Shown: piece by piece, positions 9,725-17,994 of the stretch
Layout: every line of letters begins with the position of its first letter
Numbering within the stretch: the first letter of the stretch is position 1
Assembly (NCBI GenBank): GCA_024644435.1
Contig: JAHEKZ010000015.1
Span: 1 to 47,218, forward strand
Length of the DNA stretch: 47,218 nt
Source: Actinomycetes bacterium
Lineage (GTDB): Bacteria; Actinomycetota; Actinomycetes; JAHEKZ01
Direction: 5' to 3'
The notes under the pieces: generated by a model
What the model was told of the DNA's origin: nothing
Databases searched by the model: none
Seen by the model: only the letters and a program-made list of their open reading frames with translations
Position numbers and translations under genes: made by a program

Positions 9725-11587
9725 GTGGCCAAGCAAGTGGTGCAACTCGATCGGGTAATCATCAGGTTCGCCGGCGACAGCGGCGACGGCATGCAGCTCA
9801 CCGGTGACCGGTTCACAAGTGAGACAGCGATGTTGGGCAACGACCTCGCCACGCTGCCTGACTTCCCAGCCGAGATCAGAGCCCCCGCCGGCACCCTTCC
9901 CGGGGTGTCGGCCTTCCAGCTGCACTTCGCCGACCACGACATCATGACGCCCGGAGACGCCCCGAACGTCCTGGTGGCGATGAACCCGGCCGCGCTCAAG
10001 GCCAACCTTCCCGATCTGCCCCGCGGGTCAGACCTGATCGTCAACACCGACGAGTTCACCAAACGAAACCTGCACCGGGTCGGGTACGACGAGAGTCCCA
10101 TGGAGGACGGGTCTCTTGAGGCCTACCGGGTTCATGCGATCCCGCTCACGTCCATGACCGTGGGAGCCCTCAAGGACGTCGACGTCACGCGCAAGGAGGC
10201 CGAGCGGGCGAAGAACATGTTCGCGCTCGGTCTCCTCTGCTGGCTCTACCACCGCCCCACCGAGGGGACCATCGCGTTCCTCGAGCAGAAGTTCGCCAGC
10301 AAGCCCACACTCCTGCGGGCGAACACGATTGCGTTCGAAGCCGGCTGGAGCTTCGGCGAGACCACAGAGGACTTCTCGGTCTCCTACGAGATCAAGCCCG
10401 CCCCCGTGCGCCCAGGGCAGTACCGAAACATCAGCGGGAACCTGGCCATGGCGCACGGCCTGCTCGCAGCCTCGTGGCGGTCGGGATTGCCACTCTTCCT
10501 CGGGTCGTACCCGATCACGCCGGCCTCCGACATCCTCCACGAGCTCAGCAAGCACAAGCGCTTCGGCGTCCGGACCTTCCAGGCCGAGGACGAGATCGCT
10601 GGTGTCGGAGCTGCCCTGGGTGCCGCGTTCGGTGGCCACCTTGGGGTGACGACGACGTCCGGCCCCGGCCTGGCCCTCAAGGCCGAGACCGTCGGACTGG
10701 CCGTGTCGCTCGAGCTGCCACTCGTGATCTGCGACATCCAGCGCGGCGGGCCCTCGACCGGTCTGCCGACCAAAACCGAGCAGTCCGACCTGCTGCAAGC
10801 GCTGTACGGGCGCAATGGCGAGGCGCCGGTGCCGGTGGTGGCACCCCGATCACCCAGCGACTGCTTCAACGCCGCCGTCGAAGCCGTCCGGATCGCCGTC
10901 ACCTACCGGACGCCGGTGATCGTGCTCTCCGACGGCTACCTGGCGAACGGCTCCGAGCCCTGGCGAATTCCCGACCTCGACGAACTACCAACCATCGACC
11001 CGGAGTTCGCCACGGAGCCGAACCACACCTCCGCCGACGGCAAGGAAGAGTTCTGGCCCTACCTGCGTGATCCCGAGACTCTCGCTCGCGCTTGGGCTGC
11101 CCCCGGCACGGCGGGGCTGGAGCACCGGATCGGCGGGCTCGAGAAGCAGGACGGCTCAGGCAACGTCTCGTACGACCCGGCAAACCACGACCTCATGGTG
11201 CGGACCCGACAGGCCAAGGTGGACCGCATCGCCGCCTCCATCCCGCCTCTGGAAGTCGACGACCCTGGCGATGACGCCGACATCCTGGTCCTCGGATGGG
11301 GTTCCACCTACGGGCCGATCGGAGCAGCCGTCCGCAGGTGCCGCGACGCCGGGCTGCACGTCGCCCAGGCCCACTTCCGCCACCTCAACCCACTGCCGGA
11401 CAACACCGAGCACGTGCTCAAGCGCTACCGCACGGTCCTGCTCCCCGAGATGAACCTGGGGCAGCTGGCCATGCTGCTTCGAGGTCGGTTCCTTGTCGAC
11501 GTCATCTCGTACACCCAGGTACGGGGCATGCCGTTCAAAGCTGCCGAGCTGGCCTCGGTCATCCAGGAGGCTGCATCCGATGAATAG
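9725..11587 (+). CDS. korA: 2-oxoacid:ferredoxin oxidoreductase, alpha subunit (KorA-type, fused gamma-alpha)
   Basis: A 620-residue subunit of a CoA-dependent 2-oxoacid (probably 2-oxoglutarate):ferredoxin oxidoreductase. An N-terminal gamma-type domain (RFAGDSGDGMQLTGDRF, near residue 14-30) is fused to the pyrimidine-binding alpha domain (GSYPITPASDILHELS near 260, then FQAEDEIAGVGAALGAAFGG). The length and fusion match the actinomycete KorA type. The start is GTG at 9725 with no ribosome site; a TACCAT hexamer 6 nt upstream suggests a leaderless message. KorB follows with an 8-nt overlap. The enzyme would release reduced ferredoxin, and its divergence from a complex I operon lacking NADH-input subunits suggests that complex as the ferredoxin oxidant (inference). 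Confidence 0.92.
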   Translation: MAKQVVQLDRVIIRFAGDSGDGMQLTGDRFTSETAMLGNDLATLPDFPAEIRAPAGTLPGVSAFQLHFADHDIMTPGDAPNVLVAMNPAALKANLPDLPRGSDLIVNTDEFTKRNLHRVGYDESPMEDGSLEAYRVHAIPLTSMTVGALKDVDVTRKEAERAKNMFALGLLCWLYHRPTEGTIAFLEQKFASKPTLLRANTIAFEAGWSFGETTEDFSVSYEIKPAPVRPGQYRNISGNLAMAHGLLAASWRSGLPLFLGSYPITPASDILHELSKHKRFGVRTFQAEDEIAGVGAALGAAFGGHLGVTTTSGPGLALKAETVGLAVSLELPLVICDIQRGGPSTGLPTKTEQSDLLQALYGRNGEAPVPVVAPRSPSDCFNAAVEAVRIAVTYRTPVIVLSDGYLANGSEPWRIPDLDELPTIDPEFATEPNHTSADGKEEFWPYLRDPETLARAWAAPGTAGLEHRIGGLEKQDGSGNVSYDPANHDLMVRTRQAKVDRIAASIPPLEVDDPGDDADILVLGWGSTYGPIGAAVRRCRDAGLHVAQAHFRHLNPLPDNTEHVLKRYRTVLLPEMNLGQLAMLLRGRFLVDVISYTQVRGMPFKAAELASVIQEAASDE

Positions 11588-12692
11588 CCCAGCCCCAGGA
11601 TTCGGCCTGATCGCGGCGGCGGCCGGCAAGGACTCTCACGTCGACCCGCTCGCTGGTATCCCGACCGTCGACGAACCACTGAAGACCAAAGATTTCAAGA
11701 CCGACCAAGAGGTCCGATGGTGCCCGGGCTGCGGTGACTACGCCGTACTGGCCGCCGTCCAGTCGTTCCTTCCCGAGCTCAACATCCGCCGCGAGAACAT
11801 CGTCTTCGTCTCGGGGATCGGCTGCTCGTCGCGCTTCCCGTACTACATGAACACGTACGGCATGCACTCCATCCATGGCCGCGCACCGGCGATCGCCACC
11901 GGGCTGGCGATCTCACGTCCCGACCTCTCGGTGTGGGTGGTCACCGGTGATGGCGATGCACTGTCGATCGGCGGAAACCATCTGATCCACGCCCTGCGCC
12001 GCAACGTCAACCTCAAGGTGCTCCTGTTCAACAACCGGATCTACGGCCTCACCAAGGGCCAGTACTCACCGACGTCCGAACAGGGCAAGGTGACCAAGTC
12101 GACACCCCTTGGTTCACTGGACGTCCCGTTCAACCCCGTGTCACTCGCTCTCGGCGCCGAAGCCTCGTTCGTCGCTCGCACAATCGACTCCGACCGCAAG
12201 CACCTGACCGGTGTGCTTCGAGCCGCAGCCCACCATCGAGGCACTGCCCTGGTCGAGATCTACCAGAACTGCAACATCTTCAACGACGGCGCCTTCGAGC
12301 TCTTGAAGGCACCTGACACCCGCGACGATGCGGTGATCCGTCTCGAGCACGGCGAGCCCATTCGCTTCGGGGCCGAGGGGCAGCACGGCGTGGCCCGCAT
12401 GCCCGACGGCACGCTGCGGGTGGTCGACGTCGCCGAGTACGGCACCAAGCGCCTTCTGGTGCACGACGCCCATGCACCGAACCCGGAGGTCGCCTTCGCG
12501 CTCTCACGCCTGGCCGATCCCAGCAGCCTGAACGCCACGGCCATCGGCGTCTACCGAGACGTCCACCGGGCCACCTACGACGATCTGCTGCACGAGCAGA
12601 TCGCCGCGGCCGTCGACGACCAAGGCATCGGCGACCGGCCGGTCCTGGAAGACCTGATCGCCGGAAAGGACACCTGGCACGTGGACACCTGA
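11580..12692 (+). CDS. korB: 2-oxoacid:ferredoxin oxidoreductase, beta subunit (KorB-type)
   Basis: A 370-residue beta subunit that binds thiamine diphosphate and one [4Fe-4S] cluster. Cluster cysteines are in WCPGCGDYAV (near residue 46), GIGCSSRF and IYQNCNIFNDG. The TPP-Mg motif is GDGDALSIGGNHLIHALRRN (near 122), ending in LFNNRIYGLTKGQYSPTS, which is typical of 2-oxoglutarate-type KorB. The ORF track starts 29 codons early; the ATG of MNSPAPGFG, with AGGAGG 9 nt upstream and overlapping korA by 8 nt, is the real start. In actinomycetes such KorAB can work under air and act beside or in place of 2-oxoglutarate dehydrogenase (family knowledge). Confidence 0.92.
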   Translation: MNSPAPGFGLIAAAAGKDSHVDPLAGIPTVDEPLKTKDFKTDQEVRWCPGCGDYAVLAAVQSFLPELNIRRENIVFVSGIGCSSRFPYYMNTYGMHSIHGRAPAIATGLAISRPDLSVWVVTGDGDALSIGGNHLIHALRRNVNLKVLLFNNRIYGLTKGQYSPTSEQGKVTKSTPLGSLDVPFNPVSLALGAEASFVARTIDSDRKHLTGVLRAAAHHRGTALVEIYQNCNIFNDGAFELLKAPDTRDDAVIRLEHGEPIRFGAEGQHGVARMPDGTLRVVDVAEYGTKRLLVHDAHAPNPEVAFALSRLADPSSLNATAIGVYRDVHRATYDDLLHEQIAAAVDDQGIGDRPVLEDLIAGKDTWHVDT

Positions 12693-12694
12693 CC

Positions 12695-12719
12695 CACCGG
12701 TCCCGCTCGTGGCGGGGTG
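12695..12719 (+). terminator. short GC-rich hairpin after korB
   Basis: Directly after the korB stop lies CCCGC-TCGTG-GCGGG with partly pairing CACC/GGTG flanks. There is no T-run. It could be a weak actinomycete-type terminator or an attenuating hairpin between korB and rarD, whose start is only 14 nt further on. Confidence 0.25.
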
Positions 12720-12732
12720 ACAGGATGGCCAG

Positions 12733-13659
12733 GTGTCGGAGCGCCGCCGCGGACTCATCTATGGCCTGTCCGCATACCTGTTGTGGGGCCTATTCCCCCT
12801 CTACTTCCCGCTCCTCGACCCCACCCCACCCGTCGAGATCTTGGCGCACCGGATCGTCTGGTCGCTGGTTGTTCTGCTGCTGGTCATCGCGATCACGCGT
12901 CGATGGTCATGGATCCGTCCGCTGCTGCGCGACCGTCGACGAATGGTTCTGCTGCCGGCCGCAGCCGTGACCATCGCGATCAACTGGGGCGTCTACATCT
13001 ACGGGGTCAACAGTGGGCAGGTCGTCCAGACCTCTCTCGGCTACTTCATCAATCCGCTGGTCAGTGTGCTCTTTGGTGTCCTGCTGCTCAAAGAGCGACT
13101 GAGGCGACCCCAGTGGGCTGCGGTCGGCCTCGGATCCATCGCGGTTGTCGTGCTGACAGTCGACTACGGCGGACTTCCCTGGATCGCGCTGACGCTGGCG
13201 GTGAGCTTCGGCACCTACGGACTGGTCAAGAAGACCCTGAACATGGGCGCCGTCGAGAGCCTGTCGGCCGAGACCGCCATTCTGGCGCCGGTGGCCGCCC
13301 TGTACCTGGTCTTCCTCGCGTCCACCGGTTCGAGCGCCTTTGTCACCGAGGGTCCTCGCATGGCTGCGCTCCTCGCATCCCTCGGTGTGATCACCGTGGT
13401 GCCGCTGCTCTTCTTCGGCGCCTCCGCGACCAGGCTCCCCCTTACGTGGATCGGACTGCTGCAGTACACAGCTCCGGTGCTGCAGTTCCTGATCGGGGTC
13501 TACGTCTACAACGAGCCGATGCCGGCGTCACGCTGGATCGGTTTCGCACTCGTGTGGTCGGCGCTCGTCGTGCTGGCGATCGACTCGCTCGTGGCGGTTC
13601 GCCGTGGGCGGGCACGAGTCGACCTGGAGATCGACGAGGCGGCGCAGGAGGCTCGCTGA
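12733..13659 (+). CDS. rarD: RarD-type EamA (drug/metabolite transporter superfamily) permease
   Basis: A 308-residue inner-membrane permease with about ten hydrophobic helices in two EamA halves. The start RRRGLIYGLSAYLLWGLFPLYFPLL and the motifs AHRIVWSL, NWGVYIYGVNSGQVVQTSLGYFINPL and LQYTAPVLQFLIGVYVYNEPM are characteristic of RarD. The substrate is unknown. It starts with GTG 40 nt after korB on the same strand. A CAGGAT hexamer 6 nt before the GTG may be a -10 element of a leaderless message, or the gene may be read from the korAB transcript. The C-terminus is a charged cytoplasmic tail. No functional link to KorAB is evident. Confidence 0.92.
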   Translation: MSERRRGLIYGLSAYLLWGLFPLYFPLLDPTPPVEILAHRIVWSLVVLLLVIAITRRWSWIRPLLRDRRRMVLLPAAAVTIAINWGVYIYGVNSGQVVQTSLGYFINPLVSVLFGVLLLKERLRRPQWAAVGLGSIAVVVLTVDYGGLPWIALTLAVSFGTYGLVKKTLNMGAVESLSAETAILAPVAALYLVFLASTGSSAFVTEGPRMAALLASLGVITVVPLLFFGASATRLPLTWIGLLQYTAPVLQFLIGVYVYNEPMPASRWIGFALVWSALVVLAIDSLVAVRRGRARVDLEIDEAAQEAR

Positions 13660-13672
13660 CCGTGGCTGCTTG

Positions 13673-13837
13673 TCAGATACCGGTGGGCGGCATCCGTCGT
13701 AGAAGACCCTTGCGCGTCATCTCGTCGCGCTCGTCCGCCTGTCGCTGGTAGGCAGCAGCGCGTCGCTCGCGGTCTCGCCAGAGAGTGACTCGAACCCACG
13801 TCACAGATCGGGCCACCAACTCCCGAGGACTCCCCAT
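13673..13837 (-). CDS. small basic hypothetical protein (54 aa)
   Basis: I do not recognise this protein. The preferred start is the ATG of MGSPRELVARSVTWVRVTLW, because a very strong GGAGGGGAGGAG site lies just upstream; the ORF track's 68-codon version starts earlier without such a site. The protein is basic and arginine-rich, with a possibly amphipathic N-terminal helix and a charged helix (RDRERRAAAYQRQADERDE). No cysteines or signal peptide are seen. It is downstream of, and on the same strand as, the polyprenyl synthase (43 nt gap) and meets rarD tail to tail with 13 nt between. Confidence 0.55.
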   Translation of the reverse strand: MGSPRELVARSVTWVRVTLWRDRERRAAAYQRQADERDEMTRKGLLRRMPPTGI

Positions 13838-13880
13838 GACGCTCCTCCCCTCCGGTAGCGCTCCAGCCTTCGCCACCACG

Positions 13881-14870
13881 CTAGCCGACGCGGGAGATCA
13901 CGGCGTCGCACAGTGACTCGAGCGATGCCCTCGCGGGGCCGGCCGGCAGCGGCTTCAGTGACTCTCTGGCGGCGTCCGCGTGCCGCTGCAGGTCGGCTCG
14001 CGAACGAGTCATGGCCTCGCTTGCGCGCAGCAGCTCGAGCGCGCGCGCGTGCCTGGTGTCGTCTGAGAGGTCGCTACGCAGTAGATCCTGCAGCTCTGCG
14101 TCGGACGGGTCGACCGACGCCAGGGCGTGGAGGACTGGAAGGGTGCGCACACCCTCGCGAAGGTCGGTACCAGGGGTCTTGCCGGAGTCCTGGCTGTCAC
14201 TGCTGACGTCGAGGACGTCATCGGCGAGCTGGAACGCCACCCCGATGAGCTCGCCGTAGGTAGTCATCACCTCGATGATGTCGTCACTGGCTCCCGACAT
14301 CATCGCCCCGAACCGACCCGACGTCGCGATCAACGAACCGGTCTTGTCGGCGACCACCCGCAGGTAGTGCTCGACGGGATCGTCACCGTCAGCCGGGCCC
14401 AGCGTCTCCTGGATCTGTCCGACGACGAGGCGGCCGAAGGTCTGCGCCTGAATGCGCACCGCATCGGGGCCGAGATCGGCCAGTAGCTCCGATGCCCGCG
14501 AGAACAGGAAGTCTCCCGTGAGGATGGCGACGGTGTTGTCCCACCGGGCGTTCGCCGAAGGTGCACCACGGCGCAGCTCTGCCTCGTCCATCACGTCGTC
14601 GTGGTACAGCGTGGCCAGATGAGTCAGCTCGACAACCGCCGCGGCCGGCATCACACCTCGCGACGTCGGGTCCCCGAAGTGCGAGGCCAACAGGACCAGA
14701 AGGGGCCGAAAGCGCTTCCCTCCGGCGTCCACCAGGTGTCGAGAGGCCTCGGTGACAAAGGGGTAGTCCGACTCGAGCGAGCGACGCAGAAGGCTCTCGA
14801 CATCGTCGAGGCCCTGAGTGAGAGACGAAGCCAGGTCCGCGTCGATCCGTCCGAGGTCGAAGTCGCTCAT
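13881..14870 (-). CDS. long-chain trans-polyprenyl diphosphate synthase
   Basis: A 329-residue isoprenoid synthase that condenses isopentenyl diphosphate units, probably to build the menaquinone side chain. The first aspartate-rich motif is DDVMD (91-95) and the second DDVLD (217-221), with GGKRFRPLL near residue 50. The residues before the first motif (HLATLY) include small ones around position -5, consistent with a long product, but chain length cannot be fixed from sequence. The ORF track frame begins 28 codons too early; the ATG at 14870 starts 1 nt after the nuoN stop, so the gene is the last of the large nuo operon or coupled to it. GrcC, IdsA or HepT-type are alternative names. Confidence 0.9.
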   Translation of the reverse strand: MSDFDLGRIDADLASSLTQGLDDVESLLRRSLESDYPFVTEASRHLVDAGGKRFRPLLVLLASHFGDPTSRGVMPAAAVVELTHLATLYHDDVMDEAELRRGAPSANARWDNTVAILTGDFLFSRASELLADLGPDAVRIQAQTFGRLVVGQIQETLGPADGDDPVEHYLRVVADKTGSLIATSGRFGAMMSGASDDIIEVMTTYGELIGVAFQLADDVLDVSSDSQDSGKTPGTDLREGVRTLPVLHALASVDPSDAELQDLLRSDLSDDTRHARALELLRASEAMTRSRADLQRHADAARESLKPLPAGPARASLESLCDAVISRVG

Positions 14871-14871
14871 G

Positions 14872-16428
14872 TCAGCGGATGAAAGCCGCGGCTTCCTGCG
14901 CAAGGTCGATGACCGGACCCGGCACCACTCCGAGCGCCACCGTGCCCGCCGCACACACGGCCACGGCCAGCGTCGTAGCGGCGCCTGGCAGCGCCAGGGA
15001 GGGAGCGTCGTCGGGTGGGTCGGAGAAGTACATCAGCACGATCACTCGAACATAGAAGAACGCCGCAACAGCGCTGAAGATGGCGCCGACGATCACGAGC
15101 GGGGTGGCGCCTCCGTTGACCGCGGCTTCGAACACCAAGAACTTACCGATAAATCCGCTGGTCAAGGGGATCCCGGCGAAGGACAGCAGGAAGAGCGACA
15201 GCACAGCCGCAATGATCGGTGAGCGGCGACCAAGCCCGGCCCAGCGCGACAGATGGGTCGCCTCCGATGTGCCGTCGCGCACGAGCGTGACCAGTGCGAA
15301 CGCCCCAATCGTCGCAAACCCATACGCGACGAGATAGAACATCGTGCTCGACAGACCGGAGTCCGACGCGGCAGTGACGCCGGTCAGGATGAACCCAGCC
15401 TGCGCCACCGACGAGTAGGCGAGCATGCGCTTGATGTCGGTCTGGGTGATCGCCAAGATCGATCCGACAACGATCGTGAGAATCGTGACGACCCAGAACA
15501 TCGGACGCCAGTTCCAGTCGTAGTCGCCGAGCGCCACGTAGAAGATCCGCAGCATCGCCCCGAACGCAGCGACCTTGGTGGCCGCAGCCATGAAGGCCGT
15601 GACCGGCGTGGGGGCCCCTTGGTAGACGTCGGGAACCCAGGAGTGGAACGGGACAGCGCCCACCTTGAAGAACAGGCCGATCGCCACCATGCCGGTGCCG
15701 ATGAGCAGGAGCGGGTCGAGCCCGACTCCGGAAGAGAGCGAGTCGTAGATTCCCGTAAAGGAGATCGATCCGGAGTAGCCGAAGAGGAAGGCAGAACCGA
15801 AGAGCAGGAAGGCCGATGAGAACGACCCCAGCAGGAAGTACTTCAACGCCGCTTCCTGGCTCAGCAGCCGTCGGCGGCGCGCCAGTCCCACCAACAGGTA
15901 GAGCGGCAGCGACATGACTTCGAGCGCAACGAAGAAGGTCAGTAGATCGTTCGATGCGACAAAGAGCATCATGCCGCCGACCGAGAAAAGGGCCAGCGGC
16001 CAGACCTCGGTCTGCGACACCCGCGCCGCCACCAGCTCGCGCTCAGAGGCGCTGCCCGGAATGGTCGCACCGGAGGGTGTGAACGCATCGCCCGCAGAGT
16101 CGACGCCGCGCTCGACGAAGAGCAGGAAGGACAAGAGCGCCAAGACCAGGATCGTGCCCTGGAAGAACACCGCTGGTCCGTCGATGGCCACGGTTCCGGA
16201 AGCCGCCAGGTCACCGAGCTTTGGCCGCGTCACGGCTAGCAGAACCACAAACGCCACGACGAGGGTGACCAGGCCAAGAGCAACCTGAACTGTGCGGCGC
16301 GGCCCACGCGGGGTGAACGCCTCGACCAGGACGCCGACGATGGCCCCGCCGAAGACGATGAGCATGGGGGCGAGCAGCTGGTACTCGAAGGTTGGCGAGG
16401 TGAACCCGTCTGCGAGGTGAGGCATCAT
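14872..16428 (-). CDS. nuoN: NADH-quinone oxidoreductase subunit N (14-gene operon)
   Basis: A 518-residue antiporter-like complex I subunit. Channel motifs are FFVALEVMSLPLYLLVGLA (glutamate), KVGAVPFHSWVPDVYQGAP (lysine) and AAATKVAAFGAMLR. The operon's last nuo gene, it overlaps nuoM by 4 nt and is followed after 1 nt by the polyprenyl diphosphate synthase. Two ATGs stand in tandem at the start (MMPHLADGF). An acidic loop (GVDSAGDAFTPSGATIPGS) between helices is longer than in the compact-cluster copy. Confidence 0.94.
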   Translation of the reverse strand: MMPHLADGFTSPTFEYQLLAPMLIVFGGAIVGVLVEAFTPRGPRRTVQVALGLVTLVVAFVVLLAVTRPKLGDLAASGTVAIDGPAVFFQGTILVLALLSFLLFVERGVDSAGDAFTPSGATIPGSASERELVAARVSQTEVWPLALFSVGGMMLFVASNDLLTFFVALEVMSLPLYLLVGLARRRRLLSQEAALKYFLLGSFSSAFLLFGSAFLFGYSGSISFTGIYDSLSSGVGLDPLLLIGTGMVAIGLFFKVGAVPFHSWVPDVYQGAPTPVTAFMAAATKVAAFGAMLRIFYVALGDYDWNWRPMFWVVTILTIVVGSILAITQTDIKRMLAYSSVAQAGFILTGVTAASDSGLSSTMFYLVAYGFATIGAFALVTLVRDGTSEATHLSRWAGLGRRSPIIAAVLSLFLLSFAGIPLTSGFIGKFLVFEAAVNGGATPLVIVGAIFSAVAAFFYVRVIVLMYFSDPPDDAPSLALPGAATTLAVAVCAAGTVALGVVPGPVIDLAQEAAAFIR

Positions 16429-17993
16429 GAGTCCTCCCCGTCCGTTGCGGCGCCATCTGTCGTGACATCACCGACCGGCACTTCCGGCTCGACGGGGGCG
16501 ACTTGAAGGAAGCTGTAGGTACGTTCGATCGCCGGGTTCACCACGTCGAACACCGGCTTCGGGAAGATCCCGACGGCGAGCGTCAGCGCGAGGATGGGCG
16601 CAAAGACCACCACTTCGCGCGGAACCGCATCGCGCATTCCCTTGACGTTCTCGGTCTCGGGCCCCTGCGCCACTCGCTGGTACATGATCAGCACGTACAG
16701 CGACGACAGCACGATCCCGATGACGGCGATAACGGCAGCCACCGGCCAGCGCTGGTACGAGCCGATCAGCACTGTGAGCTCTCCGACGAAGCTGGCGAGC
16801 CCGGGCATGGCAAGGCTGGAGAGCCCTGCGACGAGGAAGAACCCGGCGAGCAGTGGTGCCACCCGCTGGACGCCGCCGAACGACGGGATCAGGCTCGAAC
16901 CGCGTCGTTTGACCAGGAATCCGGCGACCAGGAACAGCGCAGCGGTCGAGAGTCCGTGCGCCACCATGTAGACGACAGACCCAGACCCACCGATCTCGGT
17001 GAAGGCGAAGATACCCAAGATGATGAACCCGAAGTGCGAGACAGAGGTGTAGGCGATCAGGCGGTACATATCCGTCTGCCCGATCGCCACCAGAGCGCCG
17101 TAGACGATGCTGATGACCGCCAGCGTGACGACGAACGGGGCCGCCCACTCAGAAGCGTCAGGGAAGATCGGAATCACCATTCGCAGCATCGCGAAGGTGG
17201 CCACCTTGTCGAGCACGCCGACCAGCAGGGTCGAGGTTGCGGGCGTTGCCGAGGCAGCAGCGTCTGGCAGCCAGGTGTGAACCGGAACCATCGGCGCTTT
17301 CACAGCAAAGGCGAAGAAGAACCCGGCAAACAAGATCTTCTGGGTATCTGGGTCGATCGGCATACCCGCAAGCAGCGTCCAGTCAAAGGTTCCGGTGCCA
17401 AGCTCTCGAGCCGACACGACGTACAACCCGATCAGTGCGGCCAACAGCAGCAGGCCTCCGAAGAGGCTGTACAGCAAGAACTTCACCGCTGCGTACGTGC
17501 GCTGACCCCGCCCGAACATCCCGATCAAGAAGTAGACCGGAATCAGCATGACCTCAAAGGCCACATAGAAGAGGAAGAGGTCAGTTGCGGCAAAGACGAA
17601 GACGATGGTGCCGAGCAGGGCCAGAAGCAAGGCGAAGTAGGTCTGCGGACGATGCCGCTCGTTGTCGTCGGCGTCGTTCCAGCCGGCCAGGATGACGACC
17701 GGCCCCAGTGAGACGGCCATCGCGATCAGCACGAGGGCTATGCCGTCGACACCCAGGGCATAGCTGATTCCGAACTGCTCGATCCACGGGGTCTTCTCAA
17801 CGAACTGGAAGGGCTCGGCAGCATTGGGCTCGAACGAGATCGCCATGGCCACCGTGAGGGCCAGCATGACCAGCGAGACGACCAGCGCGATCTGCTTGGC
17901 CAACAGCTCTCGGCCGTGCGGCAGGAACCCGACAACGACCGCGGCCGCGAAGGGCAGTAGCCCCAGGATGCTCAGTACCGGAAAGTCGTTCAC
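16425..17993 (-). CDS. nuoM: NADH-quinone oxidoreductase subunit M (14-gene operon)
   Basis: A 522-residue antiporter-like complex I subunit. The channel glutamate lies in FYVAFEVMLIPVYFLIGMFG and the lysine in KAPMVPVHTWLPDAAASATP. It starts with GTG (VNDFPVLSILGLLPF) 1 nt after the nuoL stop. The C-terminal tail is acidic (PVEPEVPVGDVTTDGAATD). The length is normal for NuoM, and about 14 helices are expected. Confidence 0.94.
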   Translation of the reverse strand: MNDFPVLSILGLLPFAAAVVVGFLPHGRELLAKQIALVVSLVMLALTVAMAISFEPNAAEPFQFVEKTPWIEQFGISYALGVDGIALVLIAMAVSLGPVVILAGWNDADDNERHRPQTYFALLLALLGTIVFVFAATDLFLFYVAFEVMLIPVYFLIGMFGRGQRTYAAVKFLLYSLFGGLLLLAALIGLYVVSARELGTGTFDWTLLAGMPIDPDTQKILFAGFFFAFAVKAPMVPVHTWLPDAAASATPATSTLLVGVLDKVATFAMLRMVIPIFPDASEWAAPFVVTLAVISIVYGALVAIGQTDMYRLIAYTSVSHFGFIILGIFAFTEIGGSGSVVYMVAHGLSTAALFLVAGFLVKRRGSSLIPSFGGVQRVAPLLAGFFLVAGLSSLAMPGLASFVGELTVLIGSYQRWPVAAVIAVIGIVLSSLYVLIMYQRVAQGPETENVKGMRDAVPREVVVFAPILALTLAVGIFPKPVFDVVNPAIERTYSFLQVAPVEPEVPVGDVTTDGAATDGEDS

Positions 17994-17994
17994 G

